From Pseudomonas citri (GTDB lineage Bacteria > Pseudomonadota > Gammaproteobacteria > Pseudomonadales > Pseudomonadaceae): a stretch of 64,000 bases of DNA. The position numbers and the translations under genes were made by a program. The stretch spans positions 186,001 to 250,000 of the forward strand of contig NZ_JAODAB010000004.1 in assembly GCF_025336485.1 (NCBI RefSeq), written 5' to 3'. The notes beneath the pieces are model-generated. The model ran no database searches. It was not told the DNA's origin and worked only from the letters and a program-made list of their open reading frames with translations. Within the stretch, counting starts at the first letter, position 1. Every line of letters starts with the position of its first letter. This document shows, in pieces, positions 36,209-46,794 of the stretch.

Positions 36209-36967
36209 TCAATACAAACTCAAGCGCCTTTGATCACGCCCTTGAGCACCGCTTTGAAATGCTCGACCTGTTCCTCGCTGAATTGGCCGAATACCTTGTC
36301 CTGCTACTCCTTGGCAACCCGCATCGCCGCAGACATAAGTTTCCTCGCCATGCAGCAACTGATCGACCTGCGTCACGTCCGCCACATTGGCCGCCGTGCC
36401 CACCAGGCTATGGACTAAACCCGACTCGGCATCGACGCCGATGTGCGCTTTCATCCCGAAGAAATATTGATTTCCTTTCTTCGTCTGATGCATTTTGGGA
36501 TCGCGTTTGCCGTCCTTGTTCTTGGTCGAACTCGGTGCATGAATGATCGTCGCATCGACCACCGTGCCTTTGCGCAGCATCAAACCACGATCCCCCAGAT
36601 AGCCATTGATGACCTGCAAAATCCCGCCCGCCAACTCATGTTTTTCCAGCAAACGCCGGAAGTTGAGGATCGTCGTTTCATCGGGAATCCGATCCAGACT
36701 CAACCCCGCGAACTGGCGCAGAATCGTCGTTTCATACAGTGATTCTTCCATCGCCGGATCGCTGTAACCGAACCAGTTCTGTATCAGATGAACCCGCAAC
36801 ATAGCCATCAACGGATACGCCGGACGGCCACCTTCGCCCTTCGGATAGTGTGGCTCGATCAAGGTAATCAGGCCCTTCCATGGCACCACCTGATCCATCT
36901 CGATCAGGAAGCGCTCGCGGCGGCTCTGCTTACGTTTGCCGGCGTACTCGGCATCGGCGAAGGACAT
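36209..36967 (-). mobile_element. IS5-family transposase, 3' truncated
   Basis: The reading frame from the ATG at 36967 gives the N-terminal two thirds of an IS5-type transposase: MSFADAEYAGKRKQSRRERF, GGRPAYPLMAMLRVHLIQNW, DETTILNFRRLLEKH and HIGVDAESGLVHS. After YVCGDAG (about 36295) the sequence leaves the family and the usual last ~100 residues (the end with the third catalytic residue) are missing. It has a second, shorter relative at 38.9-39.3 kb. It cannot move by itself. Confidence 0.9.
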
Positions 36968-37228
36968 CTATTGCATCGGGGCTCAACTGTTCGATTCGCG
37001 TGAGAAGGGGTATTTCACCAGAGGTGGGAGTCTTTTTCAGAGTGGGGCCAGCTACTGCCACCTGGGGAGAGTTGTCCGATGTTGGAGGTTATTCAGTGGC
37101 GGAAAGGGCAAGGGCAATAACCGCTCAAGATTTGCACGGTCTTGAGCATTGATCGAATACAGGCCAGCGGCCCGACCGACGTCAGAATGATTAACGTCGG
37201 GCGGCCGCAGGCCAGACTGAAGCGGCTG

Positions 37229-38854
37229 TTAAACCTTGAAACGCGCAACCAAGCGATTCAGCTCAGTCGCCAGATTGGCCATCTCACCGCATGCACTGGC
37301 GGTCTGGCTGGCGCCCGCCGAGCTCTGGATGGACAGCTCGCGAATGCTGGCCAGGTTCTGGTCGGCCTCACGGGCCACTTGGGCCTGCTCTTCAGAGGCG
37401 GTGGCGATCAGCAGATTGCGCTCGTTGATCTGGGTAATGGCCTGAGCAATCTGCTTGAGCGAAACATCCGCATTCTGCGCCACTGAGATCGAGTTGTTGG
37501 CCATCTCCGTACTGATGTTCATCGCACTCACCGCTTGGGTCGAGTCCGCCTGAATCGCCGTGATCATCTGCTCGATTTCCTGGGTCGACTGCTGGGTTCG
37601 GTGGGCCAGTGCCCGTACTTCATCGGCCACCACCGCGAACCCGCGTCCTTGTTCGCCGGCGCGCGCGGCTTCGATAGCCGCATTCAGTGCCAGCAGGTTG
37701 GTTTGCTCGGCAATGGCCCGAATCACTTCAACCACTTTGCTGATGTCCTGCGCCCTGCCGGACAAGGCCTTGACCTGCTCACCGGTGCTGGACACGTTGC
37801 CGGCCAGGCCTTCGATGGCTTTCAAGGTCTGCGCCACGTTCTCGATACCGGAGCGGGTGAACTCCATGGACTCGCGGGAAGATTGCGCGGCGGCTTCGGC
37901 ATTGCGTGCGACCTCATCCACTGCTGCGCTCATTTCAGTCACCGCCGTGGCCGCCTGATTGACCTCGTCGTTCTGCCGCACCAGCCCGCGACTGGCGTCT
38001 TCCGTCACCGCCATCATTTCTTCCGAGGCCGAAGCCAATTGGGTAGAGGAGTCGGCGATGTGGGCGATGGTTTCCCGCAAATTCGCCTGCATCTTCGACA
38101 GTGCTGCCAACAGGCGACCGGCTTCATCGCGGCCAGTGGCCCCAATGTCCCTGGACAAGTCACTGCCGGCGATGCGTTCAGCCACTGCAAGAGCATCACT
38201 GATCGGCGAAGTGATGCTGCGGGTCAGCACGGTGGCCAGCACGATGGTGAGCAGCACGGTAACCGCCAGCAGGGCAATCACTAGCGTCACGCCACTGCCG
38301 TAGACAGACGAGGCATTGATCCCCGCACGCTTGGCCCCCTCGTCGTTGAAGTCCGAGAGTTTGTCCATCTTCTCCTGCAGGGAGTCGGCCATAGGGGGGA
38401 TGCGGGTATTGATCAAAGGGATTACAGCGGCATTATCACCGCTTCGCAGCAGCGACACCAACTCATCCAGCAGTTTGAAGTACTCCTGCGCATCGGTTGC
38501 GACCGCCTGGTACAGCTCCCGCTCCGCCGGCCCCGAGATCAAAGGAACGTAATTGGTGAGGGTGCTCTGGAGAGCGTTTCGATAGCCACTTAAGGCAGCG
38601 ATTTGGATTTGCCGTTTCTGCTCATCGGTTGTCAAAGTAATGCGGATACTTTCCAAACGCAGCCGCAAGGTACCCGCCTTCATCTTACCGATCTCACGAA
38701 CACCCGCCATCCAATTGTTTTCTACATCTTGTTCGGACTCTCGGAGCTTGCCCATTTGCAGCACAGCGACAATGCCCAGTGCAAAAACCACCAAGATAAT
38801 GAGTGAGAAAAATACCGCAGCCCTTGGAGCGAGGTTCATTGTCCTGACGTTCAT
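37229..38854 (-). CDS. Methyl-accepting chemotaxis protein with 4-helix-bundle sensor (541 aa)
   Basis: TM1 is at about residues 12-33, 4HB_MCP-type periplasmic bundle at about 34-190, TM2 at about 191-213, HAMP at about 214-267, and a signalling hairpin with intact tip ([33 protein letters not shown]). It ends [10 protein letters not shown] without a CheR-tethering motif. Base composition is GC-rich like the cellulose operon and unlike the receptor at 3581. It sits between two same-direction IS5 remnants and has no chemotaxis partner genes nearby. Ligand unknown. Confidence 0.95.
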   Translation of the reverse strand: MNVRTMNLAPRAAVFFSLIILVVFALGIVAVLQMGKLRESEQDVENNWMAGVREIGKMKAGTLRLRLESIRITLTTDEQKRQIQIAALSGYRNALQSTLTNYVPLISGPAERELYQAVATDAQEYFKLLDELVSLLRSGDNAAVIPLINTRIPPMADSLQEKMDKLSDFNDEGAKRAGINASSVYGSGVTLVIALLAVTVLLTIVLATVLTRSITSPISDALAVAERIAGSDLSRDIGATGRDEAGRLLAALSKMQANLRETIAHIADSSTQLASASEEMMAVTEDASRGLVRQNDEVNQAATAVTEMSAAVDEVARNAEAAAQSSRESMEFTRSGIENVAQTLKAIEGLAGNVSSTGEQVKALSGRAQDISKVVEVIRAIAEQTNLLALNAAIEAARAGEQGRGFAVVADEVRALAHRTQQSTQEIEQMITAIQADSTQAVSAMNISTEMANNSISVAQNADVSLKQIAQAITQINERNLLIATASEEQAQVAREADQNLASIRELSIQSSAGASQTASACGEMANLATELNRLVARFKV

Positions 38855-38934
38855 TTTTTACTCTCTTAATAAAAGCTATCGGTACTACGTAGCTGTAATT
38901 CCACGCTGTCGACTGAACGTCATAGAACTATAGC

Positions 38935-39299
38935 CATTCATCACGCCCAGAATCGCTGCCGCCAGCTCGTGCTTTTCCAGCAGGGGACCGAAGTTGAGGA
39001 TCGTGGTTTCGTCGGGAACGCGCTCCAGGCTCAGCCCAGAAAACTGGTGCAGAATAGTAGTCTCGTACAGTGCCTCTTCCGCCGTTGGATCGCTGTAGCC
39101 GAACCAGTTTTGCATCAGATGGACACTTAGCATCGCCATCAGTGGATAGGCCGGACGACCACCATCACCCTTCGGGTAGCGCCGTTCGATCAATGTAATC
39201 AAACTCTTCCACGGCACCACCCGCTCCCTCTCGATCAGGAACTACTCTTTACGGGTCTGCTTGCGTTTACCAGCGTACTCGGCATCGGCGAAAGTCATT
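38935..39299 (-). mobile_element. IS5-family transposase fragment
   Basis: The minus strand from the ATG at 39299 encodes MTFADAEYAGKRKQTRKE, a stop (TAG at about 39244), then VVPWKSLITLIERRYPKGDG, SVHLMQNWFGYSDP and DETTILNFGPLLEKHELAA. Homology with the copy at 36.2-37.0 kb ends at GVMNGY (about 38938). It is diverged from that copy and dead. It lies directly against the truncated second CheW-like gene, which it may have destroyed on insertion. Confidence 0.88.
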
Positions 39300-39364
39300 T
39301 GCTTCATCGGAAAGCTCCGCGGGTGGAGTCTGTGTCTTGCCAAAATCAGGAAGTCTTATTCAGA

Positions 39365-39628
39365 GTTTCCCTAGAGCAGCGTGAAACAGGACAGCCATCA
39401 CAACTACTGTTGGGGTTAGGGTTCTCAATGCGGACTCTCCATCCGATGACCGGGTCTACTAAGAGATGCCGTCAGCCTTGCGTTGAAAAAGAAAGCATAT
39501 GCTATTAACTACGCATGATGCTGCTCACTCACTATGACAAGCCATCGGGCTATGCCGATTTATGGATAGGCCTATGAGAGGAGCCAGGTAAGCATTACCC
39601 TATGACACCATACTGCATAAGGCGATGC
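39365..39628 (-). pseudogene. Truncated paralogue of the CheW-like gene: leader and 5' end only (repeat R2, copy b)
   Basis: This segment aligns with 11802-12082. From the TTG preceded by GGAGAG, the frame reads LRTLTPTVVVMAVLFHAALG, matching the first membrane segment of the intact protein (SPAGVAIAFLLQAALG), with a small deletion. The frame stops shortly after, next to the IS5 fragment, and the CheW domain is absent. The leader is conserved, including the dyad position at 39587-39599. Confidence 0.75.
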
Positions 39629-39910
39629 TCTACCCGCCGGCAGGGTTAACGGATTATAAAATTAAAATGCACATCATTCCTTGCTAGGATGGCGAGGAGT
39701 CTGGTGTGCATTCGAAAGACACGACCCCGATGAGTAGGACGAAACTGCTCATCAACTCGGAACGACTGGGCACGAAGCAACCGTATCGATGTGCAACAAT
39801 CAAGCAAGAAGGACTGAGGCACTTGGCCAGTAGCAAGCCAAGCGCCTAGTGCTCCGTCTACGTGAAGCGGATTAGGCACGGTACTCGCTCGATCAAAAGC
39901 TCAGCATTGC

Positions 39911-41893
39911 TTAATCTTTGAAATGTGTCAGTTGCTGCGTCAACGCCCCTGCCTGATTGCGTAGCTGAGCGGATTGCTCGACCAGATTCTGGATAGCTAA
40001 ATCGTTCTGTTCAGAAATCCTGCTCACACCTTGAATGGCCACAGAAATTTGCTCACCCGTCGCGGCTTGGCTCTGGGTCTGACGGGCCACCTCGCTGATG
40101 CACAACAGAATGTGCTGCGCGTGTTGACGAATCTGATCAACTCCAGCGACCGAGGTCTTCAACTGAGCCACTCCCTCCCTGACGGCGCTCCCCACCTGCC
40201 GAACGTTGCTCACTGTGCTCTGCACATCTGATCCGATTGCACCAATCATTTCTCCAATTTCTCCGGTCGAGCGACTGGTACGCTCGGCCAGTTGCCGAAC
40301 TTCATCTGCGACTACCGCAAACCCCCTGCCCTGCTCACCCGCTCGCGCGGCTTCAATCGCGGCGTTCAGGGCCAGCAAATTGGTCTGATCCGCAATGCTG
40401 CGAATGACAGCAATAATGCCTGCTATATCTTGGGATCGCCCCTCAAGAGCACCCACTGTCTCAGCGACAGCGTCCATGGTTTTGTCGATGCGGGTAATGT
40501 CAGCGAGCGTTCTTGCCATGTCGTCCGAGATATTGCTCGTTAACATCTCCGTGCTGCGTGCCAGTTGTTCCACATCTTCAGCTTGTTGAGACATTTCGGT
40601 AACCGATTGCGCCAGCGCAGTGATACCACTGGCCATTTCTTCCGTGGCTATATGCTGCGACGTTGCCCGCTCTGCCACTGCTGCGGTTGTATCCCCTAAC
40701 AAGGTGGACACCTGCAGCAAGATCGTACTGCTTTGACGAATAGAATCGACCAAGCTGCCCAAACGCTGAATGAACTGATTGAAGGCGCCAGCCAGCTTGC
40801 CTGTTTCATCGCCGCTGCGCTGTTCGAATCGTAGGCCCAACTCCCCACTCCATCCCTCGATGCCAGTGGCAAGCCCGGATAGCGGTCGTATCTGCCAGGC
40901 GAGCAACTGCCAGAGGACGATGGCCAGCACCAGTAATCCTGCCAAACCAATGCCCATGCTCGTGTAAAGCATATGGTTGATATTGGCCATGGCCTCCGCC
41001 AATGGATAGGCCACCATCAATGCCCAGGCATTAGGCGCATTACCAATATGAACAGGGCGCAAAACATAAGCCCAGCCGTCACGTTGAAATGCATAAGGGC
41101 GTCCAGCTTTGATAGCGTCTTTCGCTTCGCTCGGCAGATCATCTGCCGGCCGACTCAAACGTTTCACGTCCGGATGACTCGCGTAAAGACCATCACTTGA
41201 AACAAGTGCCCCGTAACCTCCAAAAACGCGGACGTTCGCTAATTGCCGATTGATACCTTCAAGCGAAACATCGAGCCCAGCAACCCCTTGAGCCTTGCCG
41301 TCAATTAATAGAGGCAACACAAGCGACGCCATCATTACCTGTTTGCCGGTCTCAGTATTGTAGGTATAGGGTTCGGTCACCCAGGCCACCCGGGAACGAA
41401 GTGGGCGATAATAATACTGGTTGTCAGCGCTTTCAGGCATATAACCGACAAGAGGCTCGGAGGCTACCGTCCCTGAAATACGGTTCCAGTACACTATGTA
41501 ACGACCAGTGGCGTCGTTGTTAGGCTGATTTATAAACTCACGATCCTTACCATCGTAAGCATTCGCTTCCCAATAGTGACCAAAGGCCAATATCTGTTGA
41601 TTTGACTCGAATAGTTGACGCGTTAATGCATCGGCTGTCGCGCGATCCAGATGCTGTTGCTGCATCGCTTTGGCAAGACTGGCGACCGACTCAGCCACCG
41701 TCCATGCTACGCTCAATTCGACCTCTACCTCCTTGGCATTCGATTTCACAATCTCATCTATCAACGCGGTGTTTGCTTTTACCGATGAGCCATAAGCGAT
41801 GTAGGCGAACGAACCAAGCAGAAGAGCCATGACTCCGATAGATCCAATCAGAGCGGTACAGAAAAGCTTGAAATGCAATGAACGTTTGCGCAT
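39911..41893 (-). CDS. dCache methyl-accepting chemotaxis protein (660 aa)
   Basis: TM1 is at about residues 13-36. A large double-Cache periplasmic sensor follows (about 40-310) with [19 protein letters not shown] and [15 protein letters not shown], a pattern of amine or amino-acid sensing Cache domains. TM2 is at about 315-338, then HAMP and a signalling hairpin with intact tip ([18 protein letters not shown]). The ATG at 41893 was preferred to a TTG at 41905. The decayed receptor at 16.1-16.7 kb is a paralogue of its C-terminal third. The exact ligand is not readable. Confidence 0.95.
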   Translation of the reverse strand: MRKRSLHFKLFCTALIGSIGVMALLLGSFAYIAYGSSVKANTALIDEIVKSNAKEVEVELSVAWTVAESVASLAKAMQQQHLDRATADALTRQLFESNQQILAFGHYWEANAYDGKDREFINQPNNDATGRYIVYWNRISGTVASEPLVGYMPESADNQYYYRPLRSRVAWVTEPYTYNTETGKQVMMASLVLPLLIDGKAQGVAGLDVSLEGINRQLANVRVFGGYGALVSSDGLYASHPDVKRLSRPADDLPSEAKDAIKAGRPYAFQRDGWAYVLRPVHIGNAPNAWALMVAYPLAEAMANINHMLYTSMGIGLAGLLVLAIVLWQLLAWQIRPLSGLATGIEGWSGELGLRFEQRSGDETGKLAGAFNQFIQRLGSLVDSIRQSSTILLQVSTLLGDTTAAVAERATSQHIATEEMASGITALAQSVTEMSQQAEDVEQLARSTEMLTSNISDDMARTLADITRIDKTMDAVAETVGALEGRSQDIAGIIAVIRSIADQTNLLALNAAIEAARAGEQGRGFAVVADEVRQLAERTSRSTGEIGEMIGAIGSDVQSTVSNVRQVGSAVREGVAQLKTSVAGVDQIRQHAQHILLCISEVARQTQSQAATGEQISVAIQGVSRISEQNDLAIQNLVEQSAQLRNQAGALTQQLTHFKD

Positions 41894-42146
41894 GGAAACT
41901 CTCAAAACGCCTTAAGTGAGTAGTAGTCGACGTTCGGATCAAACCGGGAATGGGCCTAGAAGACGATTCATTTGGTCACCCAGCTGCCATAAGCTCGCCA
42001 ATAGAAGTAGCCCAGCATCGAAAAAACCAGAATCAAAATGCCATCATTCCATTGTGCAGAGAATGCGCAACGGCGGAACATCGGATTTCGCTGTTTTTTG
42101 GTTAAGCATATTGGTGGGGGTTGTTAGGCATTTGCTTACCCCGAAA

Positions 42147-42332
42147 TAGGCATGACACCTTTCCGAGACAGTATTTGTCGGTTGACTGTTCTCAGTGCCA
42201 AAACTCCGAAAGTCAAAGTCTGAACAGAAACATAAATCTCGGAACAACCGGACTGGAGCGAATGGTGGTTACCAGAACGTGTTCATGCCAGAAGTGGCTG
42301 AAATGGTCGCTCATTACTTGAGTGGTGCGCAC
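42147..42332 (+). repeat. Dispersed repeat R1, copy b
   Basis: Second copy of the segment at 3181-3374, same orientation, about 250 bp upstream of the start codon of the dCache chemoreceptor. The remainder of 41894-42440 has no recognisable gene; the small plus-strand frame at 42195-42440 has no family resemblance. Confidence 0.6.
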
Positions 42333-42440
42333 GAGCTGTTAGCTGGTGTCATGAATGGCATTGCTGATGTTTTCAGAAGCCGCCCCAAGCGACCCCAAAC
42401 TCGCAGCTTTGCTTTGCCTGGCCGAGTCTGCCGAGCCTGA

Positions 42441-43559
42441 TCAGCTCTGTTTTTGGAGTATCGTGCGCACGCCTGACGAAGCGGCTTCGATGGCGCCTGC
42501 GATGTACCCCGGAAACTGAGGTGACCATTCACTACCAATTCCAATCAACCGCCCCGCCCAAGGGGAGGTATCGAAAGTTGGCTCCAAGCTGAATGAATAT
42601 TGCCCGCCGTCGAGCAAATCTTGAGCAACAGACGTGAGAGGATCCTGCGCCCAGTCTTTGAGGAATTCAGCCACAGGCTTACTTGCCTCTGGCCCGAAAA
42701 GCCGCACCAACTGAGCGCGACACAGTGCCTGCAACTGTTCTTGAGGCATCACGTTGCGCGTCCGCGCCGGGATGCCGATAAAGCCGAACAGCGCGGAATG
42801 TCCACCAGGCGACGAGGCGTCATGAATCTCTACCATAGGGCCTACTGCGCTGCGTGCTTGTCCGGACAATCCGGTTTTGTTCCAGAATGCGGACTCGAAT
42901 ACGGCGAGGTATTTGGCGTGAGGAGCCATCCAGGTTGGGGTACTTCGCCATAGCTGTGCAACCGAAGGGGGTAATGCCGGTGAAAATTCTATGTTTCGGG
43001 CAAGCAGTCGCGGCGGAGCGGCTAGCAGCATGTGCTCAACCAACCATGATTCTTGACTGCCATTGCCGCTCACACTCTCAATTTCCAAGTACTGCTCGCA
43101 GGCACGGAGACAGCGTACTGCCTGCCCAGTGCGCACTTTGTCAGGATTTATGTTGGCAGCCAGCGCATCGACTAAAGCCGTCATGCCTCCAAGCAAACGC
43201 ACTGAAGATGGCGAGGTGGCGTAGCCCTGTATGCGTACAGGCACCGCTCCGGCAACGCGTTCGATCACACTAACGCCCTGTACGGGCTGCACAAACCGCT
43301 CTAAACCGAGTTCAGCTACCAGACTGTCAAGCTGCGGCTGGAAATCAGGCCAAAACCAGGACGGCCCCAGATCAAAGCGCTCGATGGGATCTGATAGACC
43401 CGCGACTGTGCCATCAAGTGCGACAGATAGAACCCGTCCTCCGAGTCTCTCGCGGGCTTCGAGCAGTACATAATCAAAGATACCTTGGCGTTCGAGTAGA
43501 TAAGCCGCGTAGAGCCCGCTGATGCCGCCGCCAATGATCGCGATACGAGCCTGGTTCAC
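42441..43559 (-). CDS. Flavin-dependent amine oxidase-type oxidoreductase (372 aa)
   Basis: The N-terminus is a Rossmann FAD-binding motif (IAIIGGGISGLYAAYLLE, then VLLEARERLGGRV), the hallmark of the flavin monoamine oxidase/phytoene desaturase superfamily. The C-terminal FAD motif is SEWSPQFPGYIAGAIEAASS. No signal peptide. The reaction is oxidation of an amine or related substrate; the substrate is unknown. The GTG at 43559 overlaps the cupin stop (GTGA). It is the last gene of a four-gene operon. Confidence 0.88.
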   Translation of the reverse strand: MNQARIAIIGGGISGLYAAYLLERQGIFDYVLLEARERLGGRVLSVALDGTVAGLSDPIERFDLGPSWFWPDFQPQLDSLVAELGLERFVQPVQGVSVIERVAGAVPVRIQGYATSPSSVRLLGGMTALVDALAANINPDKVRTGQAVRCLRACEQYLEIESVSGNGSQESWLVEHMLLAAPPRLLARNIEFSPALPPSVAQLWRSTPTWMAPHAKYLAVFESAFWNKTGLSGQARSAVGPMVEIHDASSPGGHSALFGFIGIPARTRNVMPQEQLQALCRAQLVRLFGPEASKPVAEFLKDWAQDPLTSVAQDLLDGGQYSFSLEPTFDTSPWAGRLIGIGSEWSPQFPGYIAGAIEAASSGVRTILQKQS

Positions 43560-44230
43560 GGTAATGCCTCGCTTGAGAGACCGATCAGGCGTCCACGTCT
43601 GAAATAGATCGTGCACCCCTCTTTTGCGGCATACAGCTGCGGGTGTTCTCCCGACGGAAAACGCAGCCAGCTGCCAGGCTCATAATGCCGTCCGGCTTCG
43701 ACCAAGCTTCCAGCCAAGACCAAAAGCTCGGAGTTCTCGATGGATGCATTGAATAACAGCGCGTCCGCAGGTAAGCGCACCAGGCAAACGGCCTCAGATT
43801 CACTGGCATGTAACGGGCAGACCTCGCGACCATTTTCTTGTAACCATGCATCTGGTCGCCGCGTGTCGATCCGTACCTTGGATCGCTCATCCGCAGACAT
43901 TTGCCAGAGCTTCACAAAAATGACCGCGCCTTCAGGGCTCGAAGGCGCGTGACTGGAACCTGGAGGGTTGCGCAGATACCAGCCTGCGGAATAACTGTCG
44001 TCATCGTCCACAAAAGTACCAGACAGGACGAGGATTTCCTCTCCACCGGGATGTTGATGAGGGGCAAAACTGGAACCGGCTGAGTAACGAACGATACTCG
44101 TCGCACGAGCTTTTTCGCCGCCGACTCGATCAAGCATGACTCGCTCAACACCCGGCTGTGGCGATGCCACCCAGTGGTAGTCATGAATAGCGACAGCGGC
44201 ACGCTGGGTGAAGTCCGCATTAACGAGCAA
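43556..44230 (-). CDS. ChrR-like double-cupin protein (about 224 aa)
   Basis: Two cupin halves. The first has HQHPGGEEILVLSGTF, a metal-binding cupin motif of the ChrR type, and the second (LLFNASIENSELLVLAGSLVE) lacks the histidines. Stand-alone ChrR cupins lack the anti-sigma zinc domain and are thought to be enzymes or sensors. The TTG at 44230 follows GGAG at 7 bases and gives the N-terminus MLVNADFTQRA expected in the family; an ATG at 44257 without a ribosome site is the alternative. It lies 68 bp after the AhpD-like gene and overlaps the amine oxidase start. Confidence 0.8.
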   Translation of the reverse strand: MLVNADFTQRAAVAIHDYHWVASPQPGVERVMLDRVGGEKARATSIVRYSAGSSFAPHQHPGGEEILVLSGTFVDDDDSYSAGWYLRNPPGSSHAPSSPEGAVIFVKLWQMSADERSKVRIDTRRPDAWLQENGREVCPLHASESEAVCLVRLPADALLFNASIENSELLVLAGSLVEAGRHYEPGSWLRFPSGEHPQLYAAKEGCTIYFRRGRLIGLSSEALP

Positions 44231-44298
44231 GTCTGTTCTCCAAGAAATTAAATGCATTTGTTAGCGACGGCGATCACCGCCGCCGCGTCATTCGGATC

Positions 44299-44643
44299 TC
44301 AAGCAGCAGGCAGTTGAGCGTGTGCTTCCAAGACTCTTGCCGAATACACTAATGCAGCGCCCGCATTGAGCGCGATGGCAACACCTAGTGCTTCGGCAAT
44401 CTCGCCTCGGGTTGCGCCATGCTCGACGGCCTTCTTGGTGTGGACGCTGATACACCCATCACAGCGGGTAGTCACCGCCACAGCCAAGGCAATCAATTCA
44501 TGCGTCTTGGCATCCAGATGGCCTGTCTTGGCAGCTGCACCGTCCATCGTCGTCAAACCGCGCACAACATCGGGGCTTTGTTTGGCGTATTCGCCTACGC
44601 GATCGAGAAGAACGTCGCGATAGGCATTCCAGTCTTGCATCAT
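44299..44643 (-). CDS. Carboxymuconolactone decarboxylase/AhpD-family protein (114 aa)
   Basis: A small all-helical protein with the redox motif CDGC followed by ISVH (CxxCxxxH), as in AhpD-type peroxidase partners, then EHGATRGEIAEALGVAIAL. Members reduce peroxides or act in aromatic catabolism. The ATG at 44643 has GGAGA at 7 bases; an adjacent ATG at 44640 is possible. Second gene of the operon, 72 bp after the SDR gene. Confidence 0.9.
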   Translation of the reverse strand: MMQDWNAYRDVLLDRVGEYAKQSPDVVRGLTTMDGAAAKTGHLDAKTHELIALAVAVTTRCDGCISVHTKKAVEHGATRGEIAEALGVAIALNAGAALVYSARVLEAHAQLPAA

Positions 44644-44715
44644 TGCAGAGTCTCCAGCAGATTCAGTTGATAGCAATCAAGCATGCCTGCCTCAGTAGAC
44701 ATGCTTGGATTTACA

Positions 44716-45489
44716 TTAGTTACGCCCGGCCATGACACCACCATCGACATCCCAGATCGCGCCAGTGACCCAGTTGGCCTTTTCGGACAACAGGAAGGCG
44801 ACCACCTCCGCCACCTCCTCAGGAGTACCCACCCGTCCGATTGGGTGGAAGCTGTTGAAGCCCTGCAGCGCTGAATGAACCTCCGCTTTGGGGATGAAAC
44901 CTTCGTAGATCGGGGTCTGCACCACCGCAGGCGATACGGCATTGACGCGGATATGCTCGGATGCAAGTTCCATCGCCAAGTGCTGAGTCAGCGAATGCAA
45001 GCCGGCTTTTGCCATCGAATAGGCAGATGACGGGGTGGCGGCGATTGCCTGCTTGCCCCACATGGAACCAATATTGACGATTGCGCCGGGACGCCCCTTG
45101 GCAACCAGGTTGGCAGCGACTTTTTGGGTGATGAAAAACGACGCCTTGTTCAGCTGCATGTACTGATCGTAGTCGGCGTCCTGATGCTCCAGAAAAGGCT
45201 TGGGGAAAAATACGCCCGCCGCGTTGACCAGAAGGTCGACATCAGCGTGATGCTGATCAATTTCCTGCAGCAGCGCCGCCAGGCTCTGCGCGTCGGTCAG
45301 ATTTGCAGTCAGCGCGCTTACCTGGCCGAATGCTGCCAGCTCCTGACGAGCCTGCTCGGTTTTCTCTGCTCGGCTGCCCACGATGACAACGCTACCGCCT
45401 TGCTGTAATACCAATCGCGCGGTTTCCAGGCCCATCCCACTGGTGCCGCCGACGACCAATAATTTCTTTCCGGTGAATTGACTGTTCAT
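44716..45489 (-). CDS. Short-chain dehydrogenase/reductase (257 aa)
   Basis: A classical SDR: cofactor motif [15 protein letters not shown], catalytic Ser in IVNIGSMWG and YxxxK in SAYSMAKAG, with the C-terminal [12 protein letters not shown]. The protein oxidises or reduces an unknown alcohol/ketone with NAD(P). The ATG is 7 bases after GGAG. First gene of the four-gene operon divergent from the LysR regulator. Confidence 0.93.
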   Translation of the reverse strand: MNSQFTGKKLLVVGGTSGMGLETARLVLQQGGSVVIVGSRAEKTEQARQELAAFGQVSALTANLTDAQSLAALLQEIDQHHADVDLLVNAAGVFFPKPFLEHQDADYDQYMQLNKASFFITQKVAANLVAKGRPGAIVNIGSMWGKQAIAATPSSAYSMAKAGLHSLTQHLAMELASEHIRVNAVSPAVVQTPIYEGFIPKAEVHSALQGFNSFHPIGRVGTPEEVAEVVAFLLSEKANWVTGAIWDVDGGVMAGRN

Positions 45490-45519
45490 TTAAATACTCC
45501 AGATAGTGAGTGAGGCTAT

Positions 45520-45531
45520 TCGGGAAACCGA
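45520..45531. promoter_or_regulatory. Inverted repeat TCGG-GAAA-CCGA before the SDR operon
   Basis: A short perfect dyad 31 bp upstream of the SDR start, in the 190-bp divergent region shared with the LysR gene. LysR-type regulators often bind imperfect dyads in such places. No promoter elements were assigned with certainty. Confidence 0.25.
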
Positions 45532-45678
45532 GAACCGATCATCAGCAACCTTTAAAATTCGGCCCCTAACCATCCCAGCCCATAATGTGCTGCTAAGGTA
45601 TGAGCGAATTATTGGCCTCTATCGATGGCGGTACAAACGAGATAAAGTGTCAATACGATAAAGAAAAGGTTTACCGCC

Positions 45679-46590
45679 ATGGCAACGCCCGTCCATCTCA
45701 ATGCACTGAGGGCTTTTGAAGCTAGTGCCCGGCACCAAAGCTTTTCTGCTGCTGCTGAAGAGTTGAATGTCACCCCGGCAGCCGTTGGGCAGTTAGTGCG
45801 CACTCTTGAGCAGTGGTTAGGCACGCCCTTGTTTCATCGAGGTTCCAGTGGCAAGACACGGTTGGTCGCTACGGAGGCCGCTGAGCGTGCGCTTCCTGAC
45901 ATTCGGGCCGGTTTCGAGCGGCTTACACTGGGAATAGAGCGCATGAGGGAGAGCTCACACAGCGGGGTTCTGACTGTCACGGTCAGTCCCGCCTTTGCCG
46001 CTAAATGGTTACTACCGCGTATTGAACGCTTCCAAACCGCTTGGCCAGATACTGATGTCCGACTTGATACCCAGCTCAAGGCAGTAGACTTCCTGACTCA
46101 GAGAGTTGACATCGGGGTGCGCTACGGTTCCGGTCAATGGCCTGGCCTGATCGCAGAAAAACTTATGGAAGAGGACATCTACCCTGTTTGCTCACCTCTA
46201 CTGAAAAACACCCCAGATTGTTTGCAGACGCTGACTGAACTGGCAAATGAAACGCTGATTCATGACCTGTCGATGGATGGGCACGCCGGATTCACAACTT
46301 GGGCTACCTGGTTGAAAACAGTTGGGGTGAAAGACGTATCGACGCAGCGGGGGATGAAGATCAACAACTCTGCAGCGGTGCTTCAAGCGGCAATAGATGG
46401 ACAAGGGGTCGCGCTTGCGCGCAGCGTCATGGCCCGAGATGATTTGGCTGCTGGCAGGTTGATCCGCTTGTTTCCGGACATTCAGTTTGTCTCTCCATTG
46501 GCTTACTACGTTGTCTATCGCTCGGAATGTGTAAGCCTGCCGAGATTAAAAGCTTTTCGAGACTGGTTGTTTGAGGAGGCTCGCACCTAA
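45679..46590 (+). CDS. GcvA-like LysR-family regulator (303 aa)
   Basis: The winged helix-turn-helix is at residues 5-65 (LRAFEASARHQSFSAAAEEL NVTPAAVGQLV). A periplasmic-binding-like effector domain follows (about 92-300) with DIGVRYGSGQWPGL and AAIDGQGVALARS, typical of the GcvA group. It is transcribed away from the SDR operon and most likely regulates it. The ATG at 45679 begins MATPVHLNALRAFEA. A stem-loop ATTTGGTG-CTG-CGCCAAAT (46611-46629) lies 21 bp after the stop but is not followed by a T run. Confidence 0.92.
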   Translation: MATPVHLNALRAFEASARHQSFSAAAEELNVTPAAVGQLVRTLEQWLGTPLFHRGSSGKTRLVATEAAERALPDIRAGFERLTLGIERMRESSHSGVLTVTVSPAFAAKWLLPRIERFQTAWPDTDVRLDTQLKAVDFLTQRVDIGVRYGSGQWPGLIAEKLMEEDIYPVCSPLLKNTPDCLQTLTELANETLIHDLSMDGHAGFTTWATWLKTVGVKDVSTQRGMKINNSAAVLQAAIDGQGVALARSVMARDDLAAGRLIRLFPDIQFVSPLAYYVVYRSECVSLPRLKAFRDWLFEEART

Positions 46591-46794
46591 TCAAAGGGTC
46601 GCTGGATCACATTTGGTGCTGCGCCAAATAGTATTCGGGCGCATTTAGACACTTTGTCCCCTCAGCGCTATCAACATTGGAGTGATGTGGCACGAAGTCG
46701 CGTGGATGCACTGCACGATACAGTTAGGAATCCTAGTCGGGATAACCGCAGGGCTTCAGGAAGGTCGACAATATGCACCCCGGGCAGCCCGTCT

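Noticed and set aside
39646-39879. Minus-strand 77-codon ORF
   Set aside because: No ribosome site, no family resemblance, and between a repeat and the receptor stop; treated as non-coding.
46611-46629. Intrinsic terminator after the LysR gene
   Set aside because: The hairpin ATTTGGTG-CTG-CGCCAAAT is good, but it is not followed by a T run.
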